From: Desulfatitalea tepidiphila
GTDB lineage: Bacteria > Desulfobacterota > Desulfobacteria > Desulfobacterales > Desulfosarcinaceae
Assembly: GCF_001293685.1 (NCBI RefSeq)
Contig: NZ_BCAG01000006.1
Span: forward strand, 682,001 to 746,000
Length of the DNA: 64,000 nt
Direction of reading: 5' to 3'
The translations under genes and the position numbers were made by a program. A model generated the notes under the pieces. It ran no database searches, had not been told where the DNA came from, and worked only from the letters and a program-made list of their open reading frames with translations. This document shows, piece after piece, positions 17,632 through 26,183 of this stretch. Within the stretch, counting starts at the first letter, position 1. The number at the start of each line of letters is the position of its first letter.

Positions 17632-18089
17632 TATCGCAGCTCTCCGTTGGGTTCCAGCAAACGGGCGATCATCATTTCCGCAACCGACATCGCCTCATCT
17701 TGCGTCGCGGCCATGGCTGTCTTCAACTTGGCCGCCGTCTCCTGCTGGGCTTTTGATTTCATGGCGTTGATCTCGTCTCTGGTGCGGGCGATCAATTCGG
17801 CGGCGGTCTTCTGTCCGGACGCCTCGATATCATCCTTGATTTTCAGCGCGCTATCCCGCACCTGGTCTTCCTGGCGCTGGATCTGTTTTAACAGCTGTTT
17901 GTATTCATCTCCCGCTTCCGTGATCTCTTCGTTCAATTGATCCAGGAAAAAGTTTCTCTCCTGGATGACTCGATCGAGCGGACGGATCATGATCCGGTGG
18001 ATGATGAACAGAAAAAGCAAAAACGACAACAGCTGAAAGACCAGTGTCGCGTTGATCGTGATCAAAGCGGTGGTTTCAATGACTTCCAT
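17631..18089 (-). CDS. F-type ATP synthase subunit b' (b-like)
   Basis: 152 residues. One N-terminal membrane helix (LVFQLLSFLLFLFIIHRIMI), then RPLDRVIQERNFFLDQLNEE and a coiled coil to the end. This is the b/b' pattern, and with the next gene it gives a heterodimeric peripheral stalk. It lies 24 bases after the single-hairpin c gene. Confidence 0.87.
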   Translation of the reverse strand: MEVIETTALITINATLVFQLLSFLLFLFIIHRIMIRPLDRVIQERNFFLDQLNEEITEAGDEYKQLLKQIQRQEDQVRDSALKIKDDIEASGQKTAAELIARTRDEINAMKSKAQQETAAKLKTAMAATQDEAMSVAEMMIARLLEPNGELR

Positions 18090-18113
18090 AAGCAGGGACC
18101 CGTATGAGGTTGG

Positions 18114-18362
18114 TTAGACGACAAACAGGAGCAACAGCGCGATGACCAGCGAGTAAATGCCCGTCGACTCGGAAACCGCCTGGCCCACCAACATCGTACG
18201 CGTCAACAAGCCGGCCTCCTTGGGGTTTTTGCCTATGGCTTCACACGCTTTGGCCGCCGCCATCCCTTCGCCCACGCCGGGCCCGATGGCGCCCAGCCCC
18301 ATGGACAAACCCGCGCCCAAAAACGCCGCCGCTTTGACAATATCCACGCCTTCGATTGCCAT
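18114..18362 (-). CDS. atpE: F-type ATP synthase subunit c, single hairpin, Na+-type
   Basis: 82-residue proteolipid with two membrane helices. Its numbering aligns without gaps to the Na+-ATPase c subunits I recall from Ilyobacter and Fusobacterium: Glu65 (ion carboxylate), Ser66, Thr67 and Tyr70 in SESTGIYSLV, Val63, and Glu32 in GPGVGEG where Ilyobacter has Gln. A second carboxylate at 32 is the Fusobacterium-type two-carboxylate Na+ motif. The polar loop is KNP rather than RQP. GGAGG precedes the ATG. Na+ specificity is predicted from these residues, not measured. It lies directly after the four-hairpin c gene. Confidence 0.93.
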   Translation of the reverse strand: MAIEGVDIVKAAAFLGAGLSMGLGAIGPGVGEGMAAAKACEAIGKNPKEAGLLTRTMLVGQAVSESTGIYSLVIALLLLFVV

Positions 18363-18411
18363 TGAGATCCTCCCACGTTGTTACGTTGATCCTTGCGGAT
18401 GTTTATCTTGA

Positions 18412-19386
18412 TTAAACCACGAATATCAGCACCAAAGAAATGACCATCGCATAAATGGCCGTGGATTCGGCCACGGCCATGCCCACCAGCATCGTGCGAA
18501 CGATAATTCCCATCTCTTCCGGGTTGCGGGCGATCCAGGTGACGCCGCCGCTCGAGGCAATCCCTTCGCCAATACCGGGGCCGATCCCGCCGGTTCCCAT
18601 GCATATGCCTGCCGCCAACAGGGCCATGGCCGGCGCCAGCGCATCGCTGTCTGCGCCACCCTTGAAGATAAGGATAAAGCCGATCAGCAAGCCGAGAATC
18701 GCCGGAGTCTGGCTGATGGCCTGTCCCAGCAGCATGATATTGGTCACCGGACCGGCGGCCTTGGGATTGCGGGCGATTCCCTCGCAACTGGCCTGGGCCA
18801 CAAATCCGCCGCCAATACCCGAACCGATGGCACTCAGTCCGGTTGACAACCCGGCCCCCATGACCGCCGCCCAGGTCGGGGACAACGGCTTGGTGGCATA
18901 GTCGGTGAAAATCAGGATAAACCCGATAACCAGGGCGAAGATGGAGGGGGTCTGGCACACGGCCGATCCCACCAGCATGTTGGTGGTCAAACGGCCGCTC
19001 ATGGCCGGCTGGCGCCCCATGCCGAGGCAGGCCGCCCCGGCCGGGTACCCGGCCCCGATCCCCGACCCGATGGCGCCCAGCCCCATGGCCAACCCGGCCG
19101 AAAATACGGCCCAGACCATCACAAAAGAGGTGGCGGGGAAGGAAGAAAACAGCAGAATCATGGCGATCACGAGGGCAAAAATCGAGGCCGACTCGGCGAT
19201 GGCCTGGCCCACCAGCATGGACTTGAGAATATCACCCGAAATGGCTGGATTTCTTGAGATCGCCGCATTGGCCTGGGCCGCGGTGTGCCCCTCGCCGATG
19301 GCGGCCCCGATCGCACCCAAACCCATGGCCAATCCGCCGCCGGCATAGGCGCCCACTTTTACCCAAACTGCAATGTCGTCTATCAT
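18412..19386 (-). CDS. atpE: four-hairpin fused ATP synthase subunit c
   Basis: 324 residues comprising four tandem c-type hairpins (eight membrane helices), about residues 5-80, 88-160, 170-241 and 250-324. Each repeat has a glycine-rich first helix (such as LAMGLGAIG) and a second helix with the GQA-type motif. The ion carboxylate is kept only in repeats 1 (Glu65, AESASIF) and 4 (Glu307, AESTAIY); repeats 2 and 3 have Gln145 and Gln226 (CQTPSIF, SQTPAIL). The Glu32-equivalent follows the same split: Glu32, Ala112, Gly193, Glu274. The pattern recalls V-type c subunits, which have fewer ion sites per helix. The gene sits between atpB and the normal c gene, so both products are likely assembled in one ring. 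No frameshift; repeats are diverged, so the fusion is old. Confidence 0.9.
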   Translation of the reverse strand: MIDDIAVWVKVGAYAGGGLAMGLGAIGAAIGEGHTAAQANAAISRNPAISGDILKSMLVGQAIAESASIFALVIAMILLFSSFPATSFVMVWAVFSAGLAMGLGAIGSGIGAGYPAGAACLGMGRQPAMSGRLTTNMLVGSAVCQTPSIFALVIGFILIFTDYATKPLSPTWAAVMGAGLSTGLSAIGSGIGGGFVAQASCEGIARNPKAAGPVTNIMLLGQAISQTPAILGLLIGFILIFKGGADSDALAPAMALLAAGICMGTGGIGPGIGEGIASSGGVTWIARNPEEMGIIVRTMLVGMAVAESTAIYAMVISLVLIFVV

Positions 19387-19398
19387 GGCTATCGGCTA

Positions 19399-20073
19399 CT
19401 ACTTCGCTTGGGTTGAAATATAAACCACGGTCAGCATCGTAAACACGAACGCTTGAATCGCCCCGACAAACAAACCGAAAAATGCATTGAGGAACGGCGG
19501 TAAAATAATGTTGTAAGTCAAATAGGAGACGACCAGGATGATGATCGAGCCGCCCATGATGTTTCCGAAGAGACGAAAGGAAATGGATACGATCTTGGCA
19601 AGCTCGCCGATCAGATTCAGCGGCATCATGAAAAACATGGGTTCGAAATACTCTTTGATGTAAGCCTTGAACCCTTTGGTTTTGATGCCGACGTAGTGCG
19701 CGATGACAAACCCCATGATGCCCAGGCTCAGGGGGGTGTTCAAGTCTTTGGTCGGCTCCTCCAGGTGGGGAATGATGCCGATCCAGTTGCAGAGCACAAG
19801 GAACATGAACAGCGCGACGATCATGGGGGCATAGGTTCTGGCCAATGTTTTTCCCATGGCATCCTCGGTCAGTTCGTAGAGCTTGGACACCAGTAACTCT
19901 CCCACGATTTGAAAACGATTGGGCACAATGGCGCGGCGTGATGCGCAGAGCCAACCAAAAACGATCAGCAGGCCGATGACGATCCACGTCATCAACATGA
20001 CCTCTAAATTCAATGTCAGCTTGTACCCAGCGATCGTAAGAATCAGCTGGTGAATTTTGCCGAGCTCTTGCAT
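19399..20073 (-). CDS. atpB: F-type ATP synthase subunit a
   Basis: Stator channel of Fo, 224 residues with five or six membrane helices. The essential arginine is in ISFRLFGNIMGG; also typical are NWIGIIPHLEEPTKDLN and the C-terminal FVGAIQAFVFTMLTVVYIS. It faces the c ring and would pass ions to its carboxylates. Followed after 12 bases by the four-hairpin c gene. Confidence 0.95.
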   Translation of the reverse strand: MQELGKIHQLILTIAGYKLTLNLEVMLMTWIVIGLLIVFGWLCASRRAIVPNRFQIVGELLVSKLYELTEDAMGKTLARTYAPMIVALFMFLVLCNWIGIIPHLEEPTKDLNTPLSLGIMGFVIAHYVGIKTKGFKAYIKEYFEPMFFMMPLNLIGELAKIVSISFRLFGNIMGGSIIILVVSYLTYNIILPPFLNAFFGLFVGAIQAFVFTMLTVVYISTQAK

Positions 20074-20083
20074 GGCCCCCGTC

Positions 20084-20464
20084 CTATGACTCTTTATTGA
20101 AAATTATCCTGGTGAAATGATCCCCCATAAGCACGCCCTGAACCATGAAAAGGCCTGCCGCGGTGCTGTAGAAATTGATGGTGTCAAGTTTTGCCGAAAT
20201 CAGCAACGGCACCGCCAACACCACGTATCTAAACCCGATGCCGCCCAGGCCGACCAGGAAAGTCTGCCGCCGACCTTTATCGAGGCGCATCGGCAACAGG
20301 GTGGCCATCATGATAAAATTTAGTATGCTGAACAGGGTTCCCAAGACCAGACCCTTGGCCATTGGCTTGGCATCCAGCGCCAGGAAAAGCAAGGCGCCAA
20401 CGATGGCCAGTGCCATGGCGAGCGAGCAATATCTTTTTTGAAGGTCTTGTATGTCACTGGTCAT
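20084..20464 (-). CDS. atpI: ATP synthase subunit I (AtpI-like assembly factor)
   Basis: 126-residue membrane protein with about four helices (SLAMALAIVGALLFLALDA; GLVLGTLFSILNFIMMATLL; a third near LAVPLLISA). This is the UncI/AtpI pattern, which in known systems helps assemble the c ring, including hybrid rings in Acetobacterium. It overlaps the end of the upstream atpZ-like gene by about 11 bases and precedes atpB. Confidence 0.85.
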   Translation of the reverse strand: MTSDIQDLQKRYCSLAMALAIVGALLFLALDAKPMAKGLVLGTLFSILNFIMMATLLPMRLDKGRRQTFLVGLGGIGFRYVVLAVPLLISAKLDTINFYSTAAGLFMVQGVLMGDHFTRIIFNKES

Positions 20465-20699
20465 TGGATCTGTCTTTTTTATCCTTTTCCTCTTTCAGCA
20501 CCTCTTGGATCTGGCGGTAGGCGACATTTGCGCCGCCGATCACGCCCAGGAGCGTGAAAATCGTCAGAAAAACCCCACGGGTGCCCAACCAACGGTCGAT
20601 GTAACGGCCCACAAAGAAGCAGAACACAACACAGCCGGCAAGGGTAAGGCCCAGCTGCATGACAATGTATACCTGCCCCATCCATTCGCTGTGCTTCAT
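20454..20699 (-). CDS. atpZ: AtpZ/AtpI-like small membrane protein
   Basis: 81 residues with two helices (YIVMQLGLTLAGCVVFCFFV and VFLTIFTLLGVIGGANVAYR) and a charged C-terminus. The GRYIDRWLGT motif between the helices is typical of the AtpZ family that heads atp operons. First gene of the Fo operon. The ATG at 20699 (MKHSEW) is preferred; an in-frame start at 20714 is possible. Confidence 0.82.
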   Translation of the reverse strand: MKHSEWMGQVYIVMQLGLTLAGCVVFCFFVGRYIDRWLGTRGVFLTIFTLLGVIGGANVAYRQIQEVLKEEKDKKDRSNDQ

Positions 20700-21337
20700 G
20701 GATCCAGTGTCCAACCGTATCTCCAGGTTACAGTAGTGGGTCGGGCACCCGTTTAAGGCATCTTGTCGGCCACCGTTGCCGGCCGGTTCGCTTTATTCTG
20801 TAAAAAACCGCACGTATCAGCAGGACAACCATCGGTCATCCCAAAAAAACAATTGTTAAAACAAAGCCATCTCAATCTGCAAGTTGAAGAATAGGAGCAG
20901 GACATGAAGCAAGGCACACCATTTCCGGCTTAAAGGTTGGAACCGAGTGATGGAATATGAGTTTTTTCATTCCACACGAGCACTCAACCACTATCAAAAA
21001 TATTTGATGGCTGTCAAGCCGTTGGGGTGATCATAACAAATGAATTTTATACATCCGATGAATCCGGAATTAATATTGACGCCTGATCAATTTTTCACTA
21101 CGTTCAAAATGGCGTCCCAAACGGAAAGCGTTGATAAGACACCTTCGGCGCATGTCCGCCGGACCCGACGTTGCACTCGCCCAGCGACCCCGACCGCTGC
21201 AAACGGGCAATTGTGGTTCAAAACGGCAACACCTGTTTCATCGTTCATTCGACAACCCAACTATCGGGCCTGATGAGTATTTTCGGATTCGGGCGGTGAC
21301 ACCCATACAGCCGGTTGCGAACGCATAGGAGGCACCC
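20700..21337. other. divergent intergenic region, Fo operon versus kinase-like gene
   Basis: About 640 AT-richer bases between the minus-strand atp operon and the plus-strand cytidylate-kinase-like gene. It should hold both promoters. A short inverted repeat (GGAAT ... ATTCC around 20954-20975) is the only structure I could see. Small plus-strand ORFs here (21040-21330) lack family features and ribosome sites and are not called. Confidence 0.5.
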
Positions 21338-21976
21338 ATGGCAGTGTTAACCATTTCCAGACAATTTGGAGCGGGTGGTGCGACATTGGGGAAAAAATTG
21401 GCCGAGCTACTCGGATATATCTTTGTCAACGACGAGATCATCTCCAAGGTGGCTCAAAAGGCCAAGGTCTCTCCCGATTGGGTCAAGTCGGTGGAAAGGG
21501 AGGCCGGCGGCAAACTGCAAAAATTCATCGGCGCGATTGTCCCAAGGAGATTGGTGGATCGCATTCTGGACGATCGCCAGGGCTATATCGACGAAGAAAT
21601 CTATGTCGATCTACTTTCCGAGATCATCAATAAAATCGCAGACGAAGGCAATTGCGTCATCCTCGGTCGGGGCGGACAATACATCCTCAAAGACCGCAAG
21701 GACACGTATCACGTGCTGCTCATTGCCAGCGAAGCGTATCGTGTCCAATTTATGGAAAAACAATACAACCTGTCCCATAACGAGGCGATCCGCGCCATTG
21801 CGGCCGAAGACAAAAGACGCACCAGTTTATATCGCAAAATCGGCCGAGCGGACTATGATCGGCCCGAACACTATCACCTCACCCTCAACATGAGCCGGGT
21901 GAATCTGGATACTGCCACGGGGATCGTTCAAAGCCTGATCCTTGGCAACAGCTCACTCGCCAAAGCCAACCCCTAA
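21338..21976 (+). CDS. cytidylate-kinase-like family protein (paralogue 2)
   Basis: 212 residues. It starts directly with the P-loop region, LTISRQFGAGGATLGKKLAE, then VNDEIISKVAQKAKVSPDWV, NCVILGRGGQYILKD and KRRTSLYRKIGRADYDRPEH. It is close in layout to paralogue 3 at 29.2 kb (same residues after the P-loop, same DKRR and DYD(R/Q)PE motifs) and less close to paralogue 1. AGGAGG precedes the ATG. It ends five bases before the antiporter gene, so the two are cotranscribed. Substrate unknown. Confidence 0.85.
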   Translation: MAVLTISRQFGAGGATLGKKLAELLGYIFVNDEIISKVAQKAKVSPDWVKSVEREAGGKLQKFIGAIVPRRLVDRILDDRQGYIDEEIYVDLLSEIINKIADEGNCVILGRGGQYILKDRKDTYHVLLIASEAYRVQFMEKQYNLSHNEAIRAIAAEDKRRTSLYRKIGRADYDRPEHYHLTLNMSRVNLDTATGIVQSLILGNSSLAKANP

Positions 21977-21980
21977 GATT

Positions 21981-23582
21981 ATGACGGACGCTATGCATCT
22001 AATCCGCCAACTTGTCCGCCGATGTGCCGGACTGGTCATTTTGGTCATCGTCGTCTGCTGCCTATGGTCAGAGGCCGCATACGGCAAGGCCCAGACAGAA
22101 ACGACGCAACCTGCTGCCACCGACGTCGGACCAACCGCGACGGCCCCAGCCGCACCGCACCATGAGGGACAGGACTCGGCTGCAGAGACCCATTCTGCCC
22201 ATGGCCACGAGGATCTCGGGCGGCATCTCCCCTTGTGGAGTTGCCTGCCGTTCGCCGGCATGCTGCTCTCCATTGCCTTCTGGCCCTTGGCCGCGCCGAA
22301 TTTCTGGCACCATCACTTCGGCAAAATCGCCGGCTTCTGGGCCCTGAGTCTGGCCCTGCCGTTCGTTGTGATGTATAAAGGTACGGCCATTTATGAAATC
22401 CTTCACATCATGCTGGCCGACTACGTGCCCTTTATCATTCTCATCTGGTCGCTGTATACGGTTTCGGGGGGCATCCTGCTGCGTGGCACTCTGCGCGGCA
22501 CACCGCTGCTCAATGTAGCCCTTTTGGCCATCGGCGTCCTGCTGGCCTCCTGGATGGGCACCACCGGTGCCGCCATGCTGATGATTCGTCCCTTTCTGCG
22601 CGCCAACAAACATCGCAAAAACCGCACCTTCATGGTGGTCTTTTTTATCTTCCTGGTGGCCAATATCGGCGGCTCTCTTACGCCCCTCGGCGACCCGCCG
22701 CTGTTTTTAGGCTTTTTGCACGGCGTGAGTTTTTTCTGGACCTTTAAAATCCTGCCGCACATGCTGACCATGACCGTTTTACTTCTCGGACTTTACCTGG
22801 CCATGGATGTTTACTTTTACAGGAAAGAACTAGGCCAGACGGATATCAAAGAGCCCCTTCGCGCGTCCATCGCCGCAAATCCCGAGGATCGTGTCCCCTT
22901 GTCTTTGGAAGGCAAACTCAATTTTCTCTTCCTGCTGGGCATCATCGGTGCGGTGTTGTTCAGCGGTATCGCCGATTTGGGCACCATCAACACCTTTGGC
23001 GTCCATCGCGAGATCCAAAGCTGGCTACGCGACCTGCTGCTCGTTGCCCTTGGGCTGCTTTCTCTGGTGACCACCTCGACTACAATCCGTCAGGACAATG
23101 AATTTACCTGGTTTCCCATAATAGAGGTGGCCTATCTGTTCATCGGCATTTTCATCACCATGATCCCATGCCTGCTGATCCTCAAAGCCGGCGCCCAGGG
23201 TGCCCTGGGCTTTATCATCAACCGGGTCTCTGAACCTGTGCATTACTTCTGGGTCAGCGGCATGCTGTCGGCGTTCCTGGATAATGCCCCAACCTACCTG
23301 ACGTTTTTCAATACCGCCTTGGGAAGTTTCTTTGCAGGCTTGAGCGAACCCCAGGCGGTTCCTCTACTCATGACCGAAAAGAGTATTTTTCTGGAAGCGA
23401 TTTCCACCGGTGCCGTCTTTTTCGGCGCATGCAGTTACATCGGAAATGCACCCAATTTCATGGTGCGTGCCATTTCCGAAGAGGCCGGTACGCCGATGCC
23501 CAGCTTTTTCGGTTACATCTTGGGCTATACCTTGGTATTTCTAGTCCCCTGTCTTATTGTGGTGACATGGATCTATTTTTAA
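21981..23582 (+). CDS. sodium:proton antiporter-like membrane protein (CitMHS/NhaD type)
   Basis: 533-residue polytopic inner-membrane protein. A signal-like N-terminal helix is followed by a His-rich linker (HHEGQDSAAETHSAHGHE) and then about 12 membrane segments. The motifs GGSLTPLGDPPLFLGFLHG and SAFLDNAPTYLTFFNTALG are the two re-entrant-loop signatures of the ion-transporter superfamily, in the arrangement of proteins annotated sodium:proton antiporter (putative citrate transport family). Substrate by family only; Na+/H+ exchange would fit the Na+ pumps in this window. The His-rich, probably periplasmic linker could bind metal. Start 21981 is chosen for the signal-like segment. Confidence 0.8.
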   Translation: MTDAMHLIRQLVRRCAGLVILVIVVCCLWSEAAYGKAQTETTQPAATDVGPTATAPAAPHHEGQDSAAETHSAHGHEDLGRHLPLWSCLPFAGMLLSIAFWPLAAPNFWHHHFGKIAGFWALSLALPFVVMYKGTAIYEILHIMLADYVPFIILIWSLYTVSGGILLRGTLRGTPLLNVALLAIGVLLASWMGTTGAAMLMIRPFLRANKHRKNRTFMVVFFIFLVANIGGSLTPLGDPPLFLGFLHGVSFFWTFKILPHMLTMTVLLLGLYLAMDVYFYRKELGQTDIKEPLRASIAANPEDRVPLSLEGKLNFLFLLGIIGAVLFSGIADLGTINTFGVHREIQSWLRDLLLVALGLLSLVTTSTTIRQDNEFTWFPIIEVAYLFIGIFITMIPCLLILKAGAQGALGFIINRVSEPVHYFWVSGMLSAFLDNAPTYLTFFNTALGSFFAGLSEPQAVPLLMTEKSIFLEAISTGAVFFGACSYIGNAPNFMVRAISEEAGTPMPSFFGYILGYTLVFLVPCLIVVTWIYF

Positions 23583-23600
23583 CCGGCAAGGGATAACGGC

Positions 23601-26183
23601 ATGAATGCTCCGGGCACGTTAAAAAATTGCAGCAACGCCAGCAGCGTGATCAAGCGCCTGCGGGGGGCCAATGTCGGCATTGTCGGCGGTGGCCAGTTCT
23701 GCAACATATTGCTGCATTTTTTTCAGGAAGAGGATCGCCATCCGATCAAGCCCCGTATCCTGTGCGTAGTGGACATCGATCGTGAAGCCGAGGGGTCCCG
23801 GTATGCCCGGCAGTGCGGCATTGCCACCAACTCTGATTATGAAACGTTGTACACCCTCCCTGATTTACAGGTGATCTTGGAAATCACCAACGACGCCGAT
23901 CTTGCCCCCGCCATCCAGAAAACGAAACCTGCCCATGTGGAACTCATCGATCATTCTGTAGCCCGCTATCTGTGGGATACGATCCAGGTGGAAAACCTGC
24001 AACTTCAGATCCTCGATGAGCTTGAAACCCATCGCAACGATCCGGATGAACTGGAAGAATTGTTTCAACAGGCCTTCAACTGCTTCAACGAAATCATCAA
24101 GCGCCGCAACGAACGCTACCGCGATAAGGAACTGGCGCTACTGGAGATTCAAAAGACACAGTCCCAAATCATCCAGGGAAGTACGATCCCCACCTTTGTC
24201 ATAAACCGGGACCATATCGTCACACACTGGAATCGTGCGCTGGAAAAAATGTCAGGCGTTCCGGCCGACCAGGTCGTCGGCACCAATCGGCAGTGGGCAC
24301 CGTTTTGGCGACGTGAGCGTCCGACCATGGCCGACGTCATCATCGATCAAATCGATGAAGGCGAAATTGAAAAGCTCTATGGCAGCCAGTGGCGTAAGTC
24401 CGGCATGATCGATGGCGCCTACGAAGCAGAGGTTTTCTTTCCACAGGTGGGTGACGGCGGCAAATGGCTCTGGTTCACGGCGGCACCCATAAAGGCGCCG
24501 GATGGCACCATCGCCGGCGCCATCGAAACGTTGTGGGATAAAACCGAAGACAGGCGCGCCGAGCAGGAAAGAGAACGGCATGCCTCAGAATTGAGCGCGC
24601 TGTGCGCCATTTATACGGCCCTGAGCGCACCCTGGATCGTCGATTTTCGCATCGAAGCAGCATTAAAAGAGATCCAGCATTTTCTAATAGTCGATGACAT
24701 CTCTATTTTTTTGCGTAATAACGGCGATGGTTTTCATCTCAAGTACCACTATGGTCTTACCAGATCCGACCAACCCGTGATTCAGCCGCATGACCGTCTC
24801 ATTAGAGAGGTGGCTCAAAACGACACGCTGACCTTGATCGACAAAATTGATCCCAGACAACAGCCGTTGCTGGCCGACCTTGCCAACAAGGGGTTTCAAT
24901 CACTGGCCTATGTCCCTATCAGCGCCAAGCACAAAAAGACGTTGGGGGTCATGCAGATCGCCAGCCGCACACCCAAAACGTATGACGAGGGGGAGCGCCA
25001 CATTCTGGAGTTGATTGGCAACCGCATCGGCGTAGCGCTTGAAAACGCCGTACTCCAGGAGCAGTACATCAAGTCTGAAGCCAAATATCGCTCCCTCTTC
25101 AACAATGATCCCAATCCGATTTTCATCATCGACCGGCAGTCGCTGAACATTCTGGACATCAACGAGCGGGCTAAAGAGTGCTACGGTTATTCGCGCGAAG
25201 AGTTCAATGGCATGCCGTTCATGCAGTTGGGAGAACCGGAGGATACCGAAGTGCGAGCGGGGCTGACGCATTTGGCCGTCGGCCAATCCGTTCTCTTTTC
25301 CAAACGGCGCCATTTTCGCAAGGGCCGGCGGCCGTTTTATGTCAACATCAACGTCAGTCACGCCCAGAACGATGAAAGCGACGTCCTGATCGCCACGACC
25401 ACCGATATCTCGGAAACCGTCGACAAAGAGACCCAGTTGATCCAGGCCAGTAAAATGACCACCCTGGGATTGATGGCCGCCGGAATGGCCCACGAGATCA
25501 ATCAACCTCTCAACGTAATCCAGATTTGTGCCGACTATCTGCTCAAAATGATCAACAAGCAGCAGCCGATCCCGTCCGAAGACCTGAGCAACATGGCCAA
25601 CGATATCACCGCCAATGTATCGCGGGCTACGGGCATCATTCGGCACGTGCGGGAATTTGCGCGGCAGTCGGAAGTCGTAAAAAACAGGATCAAGATCAAC
25701 GACCCCATACGGGATGTCTTCAAAGTTTTAGGGCACCAGATAAAAGTGCATGAGATAGCCCTTGACCTGAATTTGAACGACGATATACCCTTCATCATGG
25801 CCGACCACAATCGCCTGGAACAAGTCTTCATCAACCTGGTCACCAATGCCATCGACGCAATGGACGAGAAGGCCGAGCAGCCGGAACACCAAGGCATGGC
25901 CAAACGCCTTGTCATCAAAAGCCGCGCTGAAAGAGATAGAGTCATTGTGACGGTGGAGGACAATGGCATCGGCATGAGCCAGGAAGCGAAAAGCAAGCTG
26001 TTCGAGCCCTTTTTCACCACAAAAAAGGTGGGAAAAGGCACCGGATTGGGGGTGAGCATCAGCTATGGCATTGTCAAGGACTATGATGGCACCATCGATG
26101 TTCGAAGCCAAACGGGCGTGGGAACGACCTTTACTTTAACTTTTCCGATATGCAGCGATGCCAACGAATCGTCAAATCCATAA
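23601..26183 (+). CDS. cytosolic sensor histidine kinase with N-terminal Rossmann-like domain (Rossmann-PAS-GAF-PAS-HisKA-HATPase)
   Basis: 860 residues with no membrane helix. Residues about 24-130 read as a dinucleotide-binding fold: VGIVGGGQFCNILLHFFQ (GxGG loop), LCVVDIDREAEG (acidic end of strand 2), then ILEITNDADLAPAIQ, like the NAD-binding half of an amino-acid dehydrogenase. A PAS domain (about 195-325, FVINRDHIVTHWNRALEKMS), a GAF domain (330-480), a second PAS domain (490-605), HisKA with His631 in GMAHEINQPLNVIQICADYL, and HATPase (NLVTNAIDAMD, DNGIGMS, GKGTGLGVSISYGIV) follow. The Rossmann part may sense NAD(P)(H) or be a regulatory relic. Its end overlaps the next gene, a REC-kinase, by 26 bases, suggesting one phosphorelay. 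Confidence 0.85.
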   Translation: MNAPGTLKNCSNASSVIKRLRGANVGIVGGGQFCNILLHFFQEEDRHPIKPRILCVVDIDREAEGSRYARQCGIATNSDYETLYTLPDLQVILEITNDADLAPAIQKTKPAHVELIDHSVARYLWDTIQVENLQLQILDELETHRNDPDELEELFQQAFNCFNEIIKRRNERYRDKELALLEIQKTQSQIIQGSTIPTFVINRDHIVTHWNRALEKMSGVPADQVVGTNRQWAPFWRRERPTMADVIIDQIDEGEIEKLYGSQWRKSGMIDGAYEAEVFFPQVGDGGKWLWFTAAPIKAPDGTIAGAIETLWDKTEDRRAEQERERHASELSALCAIYTALSAPWIVDFRIEAALKEIQHFLIVDDISIFLRNNGDGFHLKYHYGLTRSDQPVIQPHDRLIREVAQNDTLTLIDKIDPRQQPLLADLANKGFQSLAYVPISAKHKKTLGVMQIASRTPKTYDEGERHILELIGNRIGVALENAVLQEQYIKSEAKYRSLFNNDPNPIFIIDRQSLNILDINERAKECYGYSREEFNGMPFMQLGEPEDTEVRAGLTHLAVGQSVLFSKRRHFRKGRRPFYVNINVSHAQNDESDVLIATTTDISETVDKETQLIQASKMTTLGLMAAGMAHEINQPLNVIQICADYLLKMINKQQPIPSEDLSNMANDITANVSRATGIIRHVREFARQSEVVKNRIKINDPIRDVFKVLGHQIKVHEIALDLNLNDDIPFIMADHNRLEQVFINLVTNAIDAMDEKAEQPEHQGMAKRLVIKSRAERDRVIVTVEDNGIGMSQEAKSKLFEPFFTTKKVGKGTGLGVSISYGIVKDYDGTIDVRSQTGVGTTFTLTFPICSDANESSNP

